DNA from: an uncultured Pseudomonadales bacterium
GTDB lineage: Bacteria; Pseudomonadota; Gammaproteobacteria; Pseudomonadales; Pseudohongiellaceae
Length of the DNA: 64,000 nucleotides
NCBI GenBank assembly: GCA_943842505.1
Contig: CALTDI010000012.1
Location: 56,588-120,587, forward strand
Direction: 5' to 3'
The notes under the pieces were generated by a model that worked only from the letters and a program-made list of their open reading frames with translations, had not been told where the DNA came from and did not search any database. The position numbers and the translations under genes are program-made. Below, piece by piece: positions 34,481-44,588 of the stretch. Position 1 is the stretch's first letter; each line of letters starts with the position of its first letter.

Positions 34481-35875
34481 TCAATTATGAGAACGTTCTT
34501 TTACGAAGTCTGTCACCGCAGTCAGATCATTGGGAACAATGCTGTAATGTTCTTCCTTCTCAAAGAGGTCAGCCAGGTGTGGCGGAAGCTCTGGCGCATC
34601 TAGCCCGGCTTTCATAATAGCATCGCTGAATTTCGCAGGGTGAGCGGTGGATAGCGTAACCATAGGCACCGAGGCATCGGCATTACAGTCCCTCGCGGCT
34701 CTTATTCCCACTGCAGTGTGTGGATCAATCAGCTTACCCGTATCCGCAAAAACACTGGCGATTGTTTCACAAGTAAGTGCATCGTCGACGCTGGCACTGG
34801 CAAAACATTCTCGCATCTGCCGCCACTTCTCATCGGATATATGCAGAGACTCTTTGCCAAGTTTCGACATGAAGTCGGACAGTTTCTCGGCGTCTCTATC
34901 GAACAGATCGAACAGGTAGCGCTCAAAATTACTCGAGACGAGAATATCCATGCTCGGTGAAAAGGTATGATGTAAATCGGTTGTGGAGTATTCATTACCG
35001 TTAATAAACCGATGCAGAATATCGTTGCTATTCGTAGCAACGACTAGCTGTTTAATTGGCAGGCCTAGACGCTTGGCAAGATAGCCCGCATAGATGTCGC
35101 CGAAGTTTCCGGTTGGCACCGAGAAGGAAACGGCTTTCTCTGGAGCTCCCAATTTAAGTGCCGCCGAAAAATAATACACGATCTGCATTAGAATCCGCGC
35201 CCAGTTTATCGAATTCACGGCAACCAGCTGAGTCTGATCGGGGAGAAAAGACTGGTCGGCAAAGGCGGTCTTAACGATACTCTGACAATCATCGAAATTA
35301 CCCTCTACCGCAAGATTAAATACATTGTCACCGACCACAGTCGTCATCTGTCGACGCTGCACCTCAGAGACTCGCTGATGCGGATGAAGAATAAAGATGT
35401 CGACCTGTTCCGAATGCCTGCAGCCTTCCAACGCGGCGGAACCGGTATCGCCAGAGGTAGCACCGAGAATCACGACACGCTGATCATTCTTTATCAGCAC
35501 ATAATCGAGCAGCCGGCCTAGAACCTGTAGGGCAAAATCTTTGAATGCGAGGGTAGGACCATGATAAAGCTCTAGCATGTAGTCGTTCTCAGCGAGCTTG
35601 GTCAGCGGAGCGACGTCGGGGTGATCGAATTCTGCGTAACTTTCTTCGACTATCTTGCGCAATGCATCGGCTGGAACTTCATCGCCAATAAAGGGAGCGA
35701 TAACTTTAAGCACTAGATCTGGATAGCTAAGCCCCTGCCATGAGGGGATCTCCTGTTCAGAGAAGCGCGGCAATTCGGCTGGTACATAAAGGCCTCCATC
35801 GGGAGCCAGGCCGGTGAGGAGTACCTGCTCAAAGCTTTGCGGGCTACAACCCCCTCTTGTGCTTATGTATTTCAA
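34481..35875 (-). CDS. thrC: Threonine synthase
   Basis: About 464 residues, PLP-dependent, converting O-phosphohomoserine to threonine. Typical segments are KYISTRGG at the N-terminus, LYHGPTLAFKDFALQVLGRL with the PLP lysine in FKDF, GATSGDTGSAALEG (phosphate cup) and SVPTGNFGDIYAGYLAKRLG. The frame extends to 35932, but the family begins at the KYISTRGG point, where a TTG at 35875 follows a GGAAGGGA site; I take TTG as start. It lies 86 bases after hom on the same strand and is probably cotranscribed with it. Confidence 0.95.
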   Translation of the reverse strand: MKYISTRGGCSPQSFEQVLLTGLAPDGGLYVPAELPRFSEQEIPSWQGLSYPDLVLKVIAPFIGDEVPADALRKIVEESYAEFDHPDVAPLTKLAENDYMLELYHGPTLAFKDFALQVLGRLLDYVLIKNDQRVVILGATSGDTGSAALEGCRHSEQVDIFILHPHQRVSEVQRRQMTTVVGDNVFNLAVEGNFDDCQSIVKTAFADQSFLPDQTQLVAVNSINWARILMQIVYYFSAALKLGAPEKAVSFSVPTGNFGDIYAGYLAKRLGLPIKQLVVATNSNDILHRFINGNEYSTTDLHHTFSPSMDILVSSNFERYLFDLFDRDAEKLSDFMSKLGKESLHISDEKWRQMRECFASASVDDALTCETIASVFADTGKLIDPHTAVGIRAARDCNADASVPMVTLSTAHPAKFSDAIMKAGLDAPELPPHLADLFEKEEHYSIVPNDLTAVTDFVKERSHN

Positions 35876-35961
35876 ATCTCTTTCCCTTCCATTATCTGTT
35901 TTGGGCCTAAAGCTGCTTAGCAGACCCCGCAATCTCTTTAACTAGCATAGCCACGGCTGCG

Positions 35962-37293
35962 CTAGTCATCAAATGTTTCGACCCTGATTCGCATGACTTC
36001 GCCACTCACATCACTCAATGCCTCAATCGCGGCGATCGCAGAATTCAATTTAGACTCAAGCGCCCTGTGCGTAAGAATGACAATTGGCACTGTCTTACTG
36101 TCCAGTTCTTTTTGAATTACCGCCTCTATGCTGATATCAAAATCTTGCAAAATGCTGGAAATCTTCGCCATGACACCAACGACATCGTTAACCGGAATAC
36201 GCAGGTAGAACTCAGTTTCGACCTCGTCGATTGGCAACACAGCCAGGTCGTCGTGCATGGACAAATATCCCAGAGCAGGAAGTAGCGGCTTGGACAGACC
36301 TGCCAGCTTCTGCCTTGCGATATCGATCACGTCGGCAATGACTGAAGATGCCGTGGCGTCCGCGCCAGCACCGGGGCCGTTATATAGCGTAGAGCCCACT
36401 GCATGACCATGCACCAGAACGGCATTACCCACTCCATCCACTCGAGCCAGCAGGCGCTTGCGTGGGATCAAGGTGGGATGAACACGCATCTCGACTCCGT
36501 TTCCTGATCGGCGCGCGATGCCTAAATGTTTAACCCGATAACCCAGCTGTTTGGCGAAGCCAATATCCTCTGGCGTTATGCGACTGATCCCCTCGGTATA
36601 GGTCTTATCGAACTGCAGCGGTATGCCAAATGCAATTGAGGCCATGATAGTCAGTTTGTGTGCAGCATCGATTCCTTCCACATCGAAAGTCGGATCGGCT
36701 TCGGCATAGCCCAGCTCCTGGGCTTCTACCAATACGTCTGCGAACTGACGCTGCTTCTCCGCCATCTCGGTGAGAATAAAATTCCCGGTGCCGTTGATGA
36801 TGCCTGCCAACCAATCGATCTTATTCGCCGCCAAACCCTCGCGCAGCGCCTTAATAATTGGGATACCGCCTGCCACACTACTCTCGAAGGCCAGCGTGAC
36901 GGAATTTTCTTCGGCTACGGCAAATAGCTCATTGCCTCGCTCCGCAATGAGCGCCTTGTTAGCAGTTACCACATGTTTTCCATTCGCCAGGGCCTGATGC
37001 ACCACCTCGAAGGCGGGGTCGAAACCACCGATGGTCTCGATAACGATGTCCACGTCGGGATCGTTGACCACGTCGAAAGGATCATTGCTGATGATCGCCG
37101 TGGTATCGATGTCTTCAAGCTTAAGGCTACGAGACGCGATTCTCACAACATCGATAGAACAGCCAACACGGCGCGAGATTTCATCACCGGCGTTTTGCAG
37201 TAGATTGTAGCTGCCGCCACCCACAGTGCCGAAGCCGCAGATGCCAATCTTTATAGAGGGAGAGTTGATGCTATTGGCTGATTCAGAATTCAC
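35962..37293 (-). CDS. hom: Homoserine dehydrogenase
   Basis: 443 residues, single-function type. The NAD(P)-binding N-terminus is IKIGICGFGTVGGGSYNLLQ. The catalytic domain has the region VVTANKALIAERGNELF and SVAGGIPIIKALREGLAANK, then YAEADPTFDVEGIDAAHKL with the catalytic Asp/Lys. A C-terminal ACT domain (YLRIPVNDVVGVMAKISSIL) gives threonine feedback. It reduces aspartate semialdehyde to homoserine, which the thrC and metY products draw on. Confidence 0.97.
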   Translation of the reverse strand: MNSESANSINSPSIKIGICGFGTVGGGSYNLLQNAGDEISRRVGCSIDVVRIASRSLKLEDIDTTAIISNDPFDVVNDPDVDIVIETIGGFDPAFEVVHQALANGKHVVTANKALIAERGNELFAVAEENSVTLAFESSVAGGIPIIKALREGLAANKIDWLAGIINGTGNFILTEMAEKQRQFADVLVEAQELGYAEADPTFDVEGIDAAHKLTIMASIAFGIPLQFDKTYTEGISRITPEDIGFAKQLGYRVKHLGIARRSGNGVEMRVHPTLIPRKRLLARVDGVGNAVLVHGHAVGSTLYNGPGAGADATASSVIADVIDIARQKLAGLSKPLLPALGYLSMHDDLAVLPIDEVETEFYLRIPVNDVVGVMAKISSILQDFDISIEAVIQKELDSKTVPIVILTHRALESKLNSAIAAIEALSDVSGEVMRIRVETFDD

Positions 37294-37472
37294 AAAAGGC
37301 CCCAGACTTATTTAATACAAGCGCCGAATTATACTGGAAACATTGAAGAAACCCAGCAATCCTGAAAAGGAGACCGATCTCAATGAAAGGGATAAACTGG
37401 GAGGCTGAAGCTTAAGCTACGCGCTACGCTAAGAGACAGCTAAGGGTTAGCTAAGGCTCAGCTAGAGGAGCG

Positions 37473-38225
37473 CTAATCTATCTTGAGCATTGCCGCCAGG
37501 CGGTCGGAATCCAAATAACCCGGAATAACTCGACCATCAGGAAATATCAGGGCGGGTGTGCCAGATATACCTAGCTCGTTGCCTAGCGCATAGTGCTCCA
37601 TAATAGGCGTATTGCAGTCTGCTCCCGGCAGATTCTGGCCGTTCTTGGCCTGAGTCAGCGCCTTCTTGCGGTCATCGGAGCACCATACGGAAACCATCTT
37701 CTCGAATGAGGCAGCATCTGCGCCACCGCGAGGGTAGGCCATGTAGCGAACCTCAATACCCTTCGCCATCAGGTCATCGAGCTCTCCGTGCAGCTTACGA
37801 CAGTAAGTGCAGTCAACATCTGTGAATACTGTAATAGAAGCCTTGATCTCGTCTGGAGTGAAGATAATCATCTCCTCAGCAGGAATAGCAGCGACTTTTG
37901 CCAGACTTCTCTCCTGCCGCTGTCCCGTGGAAAGATTTATCAAGCCTGTATCGCTGGTTCTATACATATCACCGGCGAAGAGATAGTCGCCTGAAATATC
38001 GGCATAGAGAATCTCACCCGTATTCAGCTGGACCTCATAGATAGTGGACAGTGCCGTGGCTTTTACACTTACGATCTCTAGCTGATTCTGCGAAGCCACC
38101 TCGATAGCTAGAGCCAGCTTACCGCGCAGTGATTGATCACGATTCTGTGCCTGAGACGCGGAGACAGCAACCAGCATGGCTACCAGTCCGAACATGGCTA
38201 AAACTCGTTTCAGAGTGAATGTCAT
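37473..38225 (-). CDS. dsbC: Periplasmic disulfide isomerase DsbC
   Basis: 250 residues with signal peptide (ending SASQAQ). An N-terminal dimerisation domain (about 30-90) leads to a thioredoxin fold with VFTDVDCTYCRKLHGEL (active site CTYC) and the cis-Pro loop LGISGTPALIFPDG. A second cysteine pair (VWCSDDRKK and PGADCNTP) matches the structural disulfide of DsbC. It shuffles wrong disulfides and is kept reduced by DsbD, for which the large gene at 29629 is a candidate partner. Conserved place between rplS and hom. Confidence 0.95.
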   Translation of the reverse strand: MTFTLKRVLAMFGLVAMLVAVSASQAQNRDQSLRGKLALAIEVASQNQLEIVSVKATALSTIYEVQLNTGEILYADISGDYLFAGDMYRTSDTGLINLSTGQRQERSLAKVAAIPAEEMIIFTPDEIKASITVFTDVDCTYCRKLHGELDDLMAKGIEVRYMAYPRGGADAASFEKMVSVWCSDDRKKALTQAKNGQNLPGADCNTPIMEHYALGNELGISGTPALIFPDGRVIPGYLDSDRLAAMLKID

Positions 38226-38415
38226 GGTGTGTCTCCTTGCTAAAATTGCTCTATAAAGCCTTAATTTATTGACTAAGTGCTAAGAATACTAGTTTCGACT
38301 GTTTATAGCACTTAATAATGGGCTGCTCAAATCAGACTATGCCAGTGTGAATATCCGTTCGCTACCCCCGACTATCCTTGGATAACTGTTTATTCGCTTC
38401 TATTCGCCTCTATTT

Positions 38416-38465
38416 GTCTATAAGGGTCTATAAGCGTCTATAAGCGTCTATAAGCGTCTATAAAT
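38416..38465. repeat. 10-bp tandem repeat (GTCTATAAGC, five units)
   Basis: Five consecutive 10-base units, GTCTATAAG[G/C] x4 then GTCTATAAAT, preceded by looser CTATT-rich copies. A 10-base period puts the TATAA-like segments on one helical face. Lies upstream of dsbC, after the rplS operon. Confidence 0.9.
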
Positions 38466-38482
38466 GGCTATCGGCAGAAACG

Positions 38483-38516
38483 AGAATGGGAAGACTGCAT
38501 GCAGACTCCCCATTCT
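38483..38516 (-). terminator. Hairpin after rplS (probable operon terminator)
   Basis: AGAATGGG pairs with CCCATTCT, and the inner CTGCATGCAG is self-complementary. The minus strand then reads CGTTTCTGCC, only weakly T-rich, so termination may be partial. Confidence 0.55.
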
Positions 38517-38568
38517 AAGAAATTGATTGCATCGCCCAAGCTTATCACTGGGCAGCAAACAAGATTCT

Positions 38569-38934
38569 CTAGCTCGTTTTCTTTTCCAGCTTCTCGGTGA
38601 TTCTTGCTGCTCGACCGGTCAACTCGCGCAAGTAGTAAAGCTTGGCTTGACGCACCGCACCGCGACGCTTGACGGTAACGCTATCAACGACGGGACTATA
38701 GATCTGAAATACCCGCTCAACACCGACACCGTGAGAAATTTTTCTAACAGTGAAAGAAGAATTCGAGCCACGGCTGCGACGCGCAATTACAACGCCTTCG
38801 AAAGCCTGTAAACGCTCTCTGTCGCCTTCCTGAATTTTTACCTGCACGACAACAGTATCGCCAGGACCAAATTCCGGAAGTTCCTTGTTCATCTGCTCGT
38901 TTTCTATCTGCTGGATGATTTTATTCTTGCTCAT
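38569..38934 (-). CDS. rplS: Ribosomal protein L19
   Basis: 121 residues, standard length. It shows [40 protein letters not shown] and [20 protein letters not shown], diagnostic of bL19, which sits at the 30S-50S interface. Last gene of rpsP-rimM-trmD-rplS. Confidence 0.98.
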   Translation of the reverse strand: MSKNKIIQQIENEQMNKELPEFGPGDTVVVQVKIQEGDRERLQAFEGVVIARRSRGSNSSFTVRKISHGVGVERVFQIYSPVVDSVTVKRRGAVRQAKLYYLRELTGRAARITEKLEKKTS

Positions 38935-39014
38935 CGTCTTGCTCCTGAACTCTTGTAGCGCTTGGCCGCGGCCAAATTCTTAGTAAATCTAACAACCGTA
39001 TTAATCAGCTCATG

Positions 39015-39785
39015 CTACGGCGCGTGATAATGCGCATATTCTTGCTTGAACTGCTCGAGTAATTCTATTTGTTCCTGCTCCAACTCTCTATCATTCAGCA
39101 GGTCTGGCCTCTTCAACCAGGTTGCCCCTAAACTCTGTTTTAGACGCCACTTCCTAATCGCTTCGTGATCACCACTGAGCAACACTTTCGGGACATCCTT
39201 ACCATCTATGCTCTGTGGTCGGGTGTACTCGGGGCTGTGCAGCAAGCCATTTGTAAAACTGTCTTCCAGTGCCGAGCCTTCATCACCCAAAGCCCCAGGC
39301 TGAAATCTCGTCATAGCATCGATCAATGTCATCGCTGCCAACTCACCGCCGCTTATAACGAAATCACCCAGCGACCACTCTTCATCGATCTCGCTCTCAA
39401 CAAGGCGGTTGTCTATGCCTTGATAGCGACCGCATAGCAGAACCATGCTCTGCAGCTGCGCAAGTTCGATTATCGAATCCTGCTTCAGGGTCTTACCCTG
39501 TGGTGACAGATAAATCACCCTGGTCTTATCCGAGGCCGAATCCTTCTGCCTGACTGCCTGCCTGGCCGCTGCAATCGATGCCACTAGCGGTTCGGTCTTC
39601 ATCAGCATCCCTGGACCGCCACCAAATGGCTTGTCATCCACAGTGCGATGCTTGTCAGTGGTGAAGTCGCGAGGGTTGAAGAACTCAAGGTTCATTAATC
39701 CGGCGCGCACCGCCCTGCCACTGATACCGTAATCCGTTACGGCTGCAAACATTTCAGGGAACAAAGTGACTATTCCAAGCTGCAT
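39015..39785 (-). CDS. trmD: tRNA (guanine-N1-)-methyltransferase TrmD
   Basis: 256 residues. It methylates G37 of tRNAs with G36, guarding the reading frame. The SPOUT trefoil-knot motifs are visible: [30 protein letters not shown] and [16 protein letters not shown], with [11 protein letters not shown] near the N-terminus. Start and length fit the family. Between rimM and rplS with 58 and 80 bases on either side. Confidence 0.98.
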   Translation of the reverse strand: MQLGIVTLFPEMFAAVTDYGISGRAVRAGLMNLEFFNPRDFTTDKHRTVDDKPFGGGPGMLMKTEPLVASIAAARQAVRQKDSASDKTRVIYLSPQGKTLKQDSIIELAQLQSMVLLCGRYQGIDNRLVESEIDEEWSLGDFVISGGELAAMTLIDAMTRFQPGALGDEGSALEDSFTNGLLHSPEYTRPQSIDGKDVPKVLLSGDHEAIRKWRLKQSLGATWLKRPDLLNDRELEQEQIELLEQFKQEYAHYHAP

Positions 39786-39843
39786 CGCTTATCTCTCCGT
39801 CACCCCTGGCGAGCTAGAGTTCAGCTCAATGGCCTAATCGTAA

Positions 39844-40389
39844 TCAACCCAGATATTCTGCTTCCCAATTTACTCGTATAGTCCCGTTCTCGAGATCTAT
39901 CGTGCGTATCACCGAATCCATCAGATAGGGAATTAATCGTTCCCGGTCATCGATGCTTTCGCTGTCTGCCCTTATGACCAATACGTCATTGGCTCCGGTC
40001 TCTAACAAGTGACTCACCCGACCGAATAATTGATCGTGCTGATTAATCACCTTCAGACCTTCTAGCTGGTGCCAGTAAAACTCACCACTAACGAGCTGCG
40101 GTAAATTCTCATTGGCTATAGCGAGTTCTGTGCCGGTCAGCAGTCTTGCAGTTTCCGGGTCATCGTAACCCCTGAAATGGACCAGCAGAGCCTTGTTCTG
40201 ACGATTGTGATCGTCCAGCTCCAGTTCCTGCGCCCTACCCCCGAGAACAGCGTGAAATCGCGAATACTCGAGTATATTTTCAATCGGCGAGGTAAAAGAA
40301 ATTAGTTTCAACCAACCCTTTAGGCCATGCACACGGCCGACTTCGCCAAGCACTACCCATTTACCTTCTGCTTCGAGCTTACTCACCAC
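39844..40389 (-). CDS. rimM: 16S rRNA processing protein RimM
   Basis: 181 residues with the two-domain RimM layout. The N-terminal beta-barrel has VVLGEVGRVHGLKGWLKLIS and the C-terminal PRC-barrel has FYWHQLEGLKVINQHDQLFG and GANDVLVIRA. It binds S19 and helps mature the 30S head. It follows rpsP by 21 bases. Confidence 0.97.
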   Translation of the reverse strand: MVSKLEAEGKWVVLGEVGRVHGLKGWLKLISFTSPIENILEYSRFHAVLGGRAQELELDDHNRQNKALLVHFRGYDDPETARLLTGTELAIANENLPQLVSGEFYWHQLEGLKVINQHDQLFGRVSHLLETGANDVLVIRADSESIDDRERLIPYLMDSVIRTIDLENGTIRVNWEAEYLG

Positions 40390-40410
40390 CCAGACAACGC
40401 GATATCAAGA

Positions 40411-40671
40411 TCACGCCTCTGTAGTTGCAGTCTCTACGGCAGTATTCGCGAGAGTCGAAACGCGAGGGCTAAGTTGTGCGCCCTGTGACTTCCAGTAGTC
40501 CATGCGATCACGATCAAGACGCAAACGCTCTTCCTGACCTTTAGCACGAGGATTAAAAAAGCCAATTCGCTCAATAAAACGCCCATCACGCGCATTGCGG
40601 CTGTCACTTACTGTGATGTGATAAAAAGGCCGTTTCTTAGCGCCACCACGAGCCAATCGAATCGTGACCAT
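40411..40671 (-). CDS. rpsP: Ribosomal protein S16
   Basis: 86 residues: [20 protein letters not shown], then [20 protein letters not shown], invariant features of bS16. First gene of its operon; the 200 bases to ffh upstream must hold the promoter. Confidence 0.98.
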   Translation of the reverse strand: MVTIRLARGGAKKRPFYHITVSDSRNARDGRFIERIGFFNPRAKGQEERLRLDRDRMDYWKSQGAQLSPRVSTLANTAVETATTEA

Positions 40672-40876
40672 AAGTATTTCCTGTCATTCTAATGTGTAAG
40701 AATTACGCGAGCTGGGGCTGATCTGCCCCTAAAACTGACTTGCTCGGGTAAAAAGGCGGGTATTCTATGTTAATTGAGATGTGATTGGAAGCACTGAAGC
40801 ACAGTATTTTCGGGGCTTGGGCCGCGAATTTGGCGCCGAGAATCCAGAGCCTAGCTCGCCGCCATCTAGCGAGGCA

Positions 40877-42268
40877 TTAGCGCGGGAACTGGCCTGGCCC
40901 ACCCGGGAAGCCACCGCCTCCGCCTGGGCCCTGCATTCCACCGAGACCTCGCATCATATTGGCCATATTGCCGCCCTTCATCTTCTTCATCATCTTCTGC
41001 ATCTGCTTATGCTGCTTCAGCAGTCGATTCAGGTCCTGAATCTGGGTTCCTGAGCCAACGGTAATCCGTCTTTTCCTCGATCCATTCAGAACATCCGGGT
41101 TGCTTCGCTCCCGCGGTGTCATTGAATTGATGATCGCTTCCATCTGCCGAAACTTGGAATCATCCACCATCTTCGCTGCTCCCGGCGGCAGCGCGCCCAT
41201 TCCAGGCATCTTATCCATGATACTGGCGACACCACCCATACTCGCCATCTGCCCAAGCTGATCTTTAAAATCTTCAAGGTCGAAGCCCTTGCCCTTCTTA
41301 ATTTTGCGCGCAAGCTTTTCAGCCTTGACCTTGTCTACCTTCTTCTCCGCTTCTTCGATAAGCGAGAGCATGTCGCCCATACCAAGGATTCTGGAAGCGA
41401 TTCGGTCGGGGAAGAATGGCTCGAGGGCATCCATCTTTTCGCCCATGCCGATAAATTTGATTGGCTTGCCGGTAATATGACGGACCGACAATGCGGCACC
41501 GCCCCTGGCATCGCCGTCCGCCTTGGTGAGGACTACACCGGTTAGTGGCAGCGCATCGTTAAACGCCTTGGCCGTATTGGCCGCATCCTGGCCGGTCATT
41601 GCATCGACGACAAATAGGGTTTCAACCGGATTCAGCTGGCTATGCAGCTGCTGGATTTCACCCATCATCTGCTCATCGATAGCGAGCCTGCCCGCTGTAT
41701 CCACTATCAATACATCGATAAATTTGCGTTTCGCCTCCGCCAGCGCGGCAGCGGCGATAGCGCTTGGCGACTGACTGCTATCACTCGCGAAAAACTCTAC
41801 ACCCACCTCAGCGGCAAGGGTCTGCAGCTGCTGAATGGCTGCTGGACGGTAGACATCGGCACTAACCACCATTACCGATTTCTTTACGTCGTTCTTCAGC
41901 CAACGCGCGAGTTTGGCCGCGGTTGTGGTCTTGCCCGCACCCTGCAGGCCAGCCATTAGTACGATCGCAGGTGGTGTCGCCTTTAGATCGAGTTCGGCGT
42001 TGGCAGAACCCATAATGGACTCGAGTTCCGCCTGCACTATCTTGATAAACGCCTGTCCGGGGATCAGGCTCTTGGATACTTCCTGGCCTACGGCTCGCTG
42101 ACTCACCCTATCGATGAAATCTTTAACCACAGATAGGGCTACATCCGCCTCTAGCAGAGCACGCCGCACTTCGCGCAGGGCATCCTGAATATTAGCCTCG
42201 GTAAGGTTTGCCTTGCCCGTAAGTTTTCTAAACGTACCGGAGAGTCTATCTGTAAGGTTGTCGAACAC
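40877..42268 (-). CDS. ffh: Signal recognition particle protein Ffh
   Basis: 463 residues. N domain, then GTPase G domain with GLQGAGKTTTAAKLARWLKN (P-loop), DTAGRLAID, and TKADGDARGGAALSV. The Met-rich M domain (MQKMMKKMKGGNMANMMRG) binds signal peptides and 4.5S RNA and ends in a Gly/Pro-rich tail. It targets membrane proteins to the Sec translocon with FtsY. Divergent from the CcsA-like gene. Confidence 0.98.
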   Translation of the reverse strand: MFDNLTDRLSGTFRKLTGKANLTEANIQDALREVRRALLEADVALSVVKDFIDRVSQRAVGQEVSKSLIPGQAFIKIVQAELESIMGSANAELDLKATPPAIVLMAGLQGAGKTTTAAKLARWLKNDVKKSVMVVSADVYRPAAIQQLQTLAAEVGVEFFASDSSQSPSAIAAAALAEAKRKFIDVLIVDTAGRLAIDEQMMGEIQQLHSQLNPVETLFVVDAMTGQDAANTAKAFNDALPLTGVVLTKADGDARGGAALSVRHITGKPIKFIGMGEKMDALEPFFPDRIASRILGMGDMLSLIEEAEKKVDKVKAEKLARKIKKGKGFDLEDFKDQLGQMASMGGVASIMDKMPGMGALPPGAAKMVDDSKFRQMEAIINSMTPRERSNPDVLNGSRKRRITVGSGTQIQDLNRLLKQHKQMQKMMKKMKGGNMANMMRGLGGMQGPGGGGGFPGGPGQFPR

Positions 42269-42436
42269 TGTGGACTACCACCTGACTTGGTTATGAATGG
42301 ACCAGTTCCGTATTATAGCGAATCCAGAACGCTTTAAAAAAGAACTTCAACCGCTAGTATACATGTGCGACACTTTCCTATTGAATTTATTAACCCGCAC
42401 AAAGCGTCTCTGGCCGCGCTCCAGCCATAAATCATC

Positions 42437-43234
42437 ATGCAAGTTACCGTAATATCCGGACTATTCGCTGTCTTCTTCTACTTGTTGGGCTCAGTCTTTC
42501 AAGGCATGAACTTTGCCTCGAACAAAGACACTCGAAAACTCGTCTTCCTTTTTGGCGGCCTCGCCTTACTGACCCATGCAATCAGCGCCTACGGCGTCAT
42601 TCAGAGCGCAGATGGCTTTCATTTCGGTCTCTTCGAAATCAGCACCCTGATCACCCTGTCGATCTCGCTAGTCGTTCTCATTAGCAGCATGCGCAAGCCG
42701 CTGGAGATTCTTTTCCTGGCCCTGTTTCCTCTGGCCATGCTTAGCATCATCGCCTCTCTGGCGATTCGTAGCGAATATCCACCGACAAGTATGAGTCTGG
42801 GTCTGGCCAGTCATGTGCTCATCTCAATTTTGGCCTATAGTTTTATTACCATCGCCGCACTGCAAGCCAGCTTTCTGGCTTATCAGAACCATCAGCTCAA
42901 GCATGGCCATGCCGGCGGATTAATTCGAAAATTGCCTTCGCTACAGGACATGGAAGCCTTCCTCTTCGAATTAGTTTGGGTGGGGCAGATCTTACTTACA
43001 CTGGCTATTGCCACTGCATTCCTATTCTTCGACAATATTTGGGGGATCGACGGAGTTATACACAAGACCGTGTTTTCTCTGTTATCCTGGGTCGTATTCG
43101 CCGTATTGCTTTGGGGCCGGCATCAACTCGGTTGGAGAGGCCAGACCGCAATCCGCGGAACCCTGGCTGGTTTCGCCCTGCTCATAATTGGGTTCTACGG
43201 CGTAAAGTTTGCACTGGAATATATAATAAGTTGA
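42437..43234 (+). CDS. CcsA-like cytochrome c assembly family membrane protein (YpjD type)
   Basis: 265 residues with about eight hydrophobic segments. It matches the CcmC/CcsA family, with the haem-handling region TSMSLGLASHVLISILAYSF and AFLFFDNIWGIDGVIHKTVF, and the late GVKFALEYI. Histidines flank these segments. The variant found next to ffh in gammaproteobacteria (often called YpjD) has an uncertain role in haem or cytochrome assembly. The same two genes flank it here as elsewhere (ffh divergent, CorC-like following). Confidence 0.88.
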   Translation: MQVTVISGLFAVFFYLLGSVFQGMNFASNKDTRKLVFLFGGLALLTHAISAYGVIQSADGFHFGLFEISTLITLSISLVVLISSMRKPLEILFLALFPLAMLSIIASLAIRSEYPPTSMSLGLASHVLISILAYSFITIAALQASFLAYQNHQLKHGHAGGLIRKLPSLQDMEAFLFELVWVGQILLTLAIATAFLFFDNIWGIDGVIHKTVFSLLSWVVFAVLLWGRHQLGWRGQTAIRGTLAGFALLIIGFYGVKFALEYIIS

Positions 43235-43295
43235 TAGCCCACCTTAGCTCAGCCCTAGTCATGGCCCCCTATCCTCCGCAAGAGACAGACATTAA

Positions 43296-44588
43296 ATGAG
43301 TAGCGACGAACCCAGCCTAACCATGCTGCTAGTCTCCTTTGGACTACTGATCGTGGCCTCCGCCTATTTCTCTAGCTCTGAAACAGGGATGATGAGCCTG
43401 AACCGCTACAGGCTAAAGCACCTTGCCCGAAATAATCACGCAGGCGCCAGTCGCGCGAGCAAGCTATTGGAAACCCCGGACAAATTGATCGGGGTTATTC
43501 TAATCGGCAACAACTTCGTCAATTTTCTCGCCGCATCCATCGCGACGACGATAGCGATTCAGATATTTGGCGAACCATCGCCACTGATTACTGCTGTAGT
43601 CCTAACACTCGTTGTATTGATCTTCGCCGAAGTTACCCCAAAAACAATTGCCGCTCTGTATCCAGAAAAGATAGCCTACCCCTCTAGCCTAATTCTTATC
43701 CTGCTGCTGAAGATTCTTTACCCTGTGGTGTGGGTGGTCAATGTCGTTTCGAATGCCTTGGTTCGAGTACTGGGGTTCAATTCGGAATCCGACGACAGTC
43801 ACCAGCAACTATCCGCCGAAGAATTACGCACGGTGGTTTACGAGTCGGGAGAAAGGCTGCCGCGACGCAGACAGGGTATGTTGCTTAATATTCTCGACCT
43901 GGAACACGTTACAGTAAACGACATTCTCGTGCCTCGAAACGAGATACTCGGGATCGACATCGAAGACGACATCGATGAAATACTGAGTCTGATCGGCAGC
44001 AGTCAACACACCCGCATGCCCGTCTACAAGAAGGAGATGGACAATCTTATCGGCATTCTCCATCTGCGCAGTGTAGGCAAGCTGATCAGACTGGAAACCG
44101 TCAACAAGGCAGCGATCCTGCGCGAGACAATCGAGCCCTATTACATTCCGGAAAGTACGCCGCTGCACATACAGCTATCAAAATTTCAGAGAAAGAAATT
44201 ACGCATGGCGGTCGTAGTAGATGAGTATGGTGCGATTAAGGGGCTGGTTACACTCGAGGACATACTCGAAGAGATAGTTGGTGAATTCACTACTGACCTT
44301 GCCGACAGCAGCAAGGATTTTCATGCACAGCAAGATGGCAGCTTTCTCATCGATGGCTCCACCAGCGTAAGAGATATAAATCGGGTTCTCTCTTGGCATC
44401 TTGATGCCTCCGGCGCCAAGACACTGAATGGATTACTTACTGAAATGCTGCAATCGATCCCCGACTCCTCTGTGGGAATCAGGCTAGAGGGCTATTTTGC
44501 TGAAATTGTGCAAGTGCAAGACAATGTGATCCGCACGGTGAAGATGTGGCGAGCGGAAAGCGATGAGACTCAAGTGTACGAAGACTAA
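43296..44588 (+). CDS. CNNM/CorC-type (HlyC/CorC) DUF21-CBS membrane protein
   Basis: 430 residues. An N-terminal DUF21 domain has three or four membrane segments (SSSETGMMSLNRYRLKHLAR, LIGNNFVNFLAASIATTIAI, VLIFAEVTPKTIAALYPEKI). Two CBS domains follow (VNDILVPRNEILGIDIED; MAVVVDEYGAIKGLVTLEDI) and a C-terminal CorC_HlyC domain. The family acts in Mg2+/Co2+ efflux. Its 3' end overlaps the convergent phosphopantetheinyl transferase gene by four bases. Confidence 0.93.
   Translation: MSSDEPSLTMLLVSFGLLIVASAYFSSSETGMMSLNRYRLKHLARNNHAGASRASKLLETPDKLIGVILIGNNFVNFLAASIATTIAIQIFGEPSPLITAVVLTLVVLIFAEVTPKTIAALYPEKIAYPSSLILILLLKILYPVVWVVNVVSNALVRVLGFNSESDDSHQQLSAEELRTVVYESGERLPRRRQGMLLNILDLEHVTVNDILVPRNEILGIDIEDDIDEILSLIGSSQHTRMPVYKKEMDNLIGILHLRSVGKLIRLETVNKAAILRETIEPYYIPESTPLHIQLSKFQRKKLRMAVVVDEYGAIKGLVTLEDILEEIVGEFTTDLADSSKDFHAQQDGSFLIDGSTSVRDINRVLSWHLDASGAKTLNGLLTEMLQSIPDSSVGIRLEGYFAEIVQVQDNVIRTVKMWRAESDETQVYED

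Larger units (their letters stand above)
38226..38568. other. Intergenic region between rplS and dsbC
   Basis: About 340 bases with no gene. It holds the dsbC promoter region, a five-copy 10-bp tandem repeat (38416-38465) and the hairpin downstream of rplS (38483-38516). Confidence 0.7.

Noticed and set aside
43824..44168. 114-residue minus-strand frame within the CorC-like gene
   Set aside because: It is the antisense of conserved CBS-domain coding sequence.
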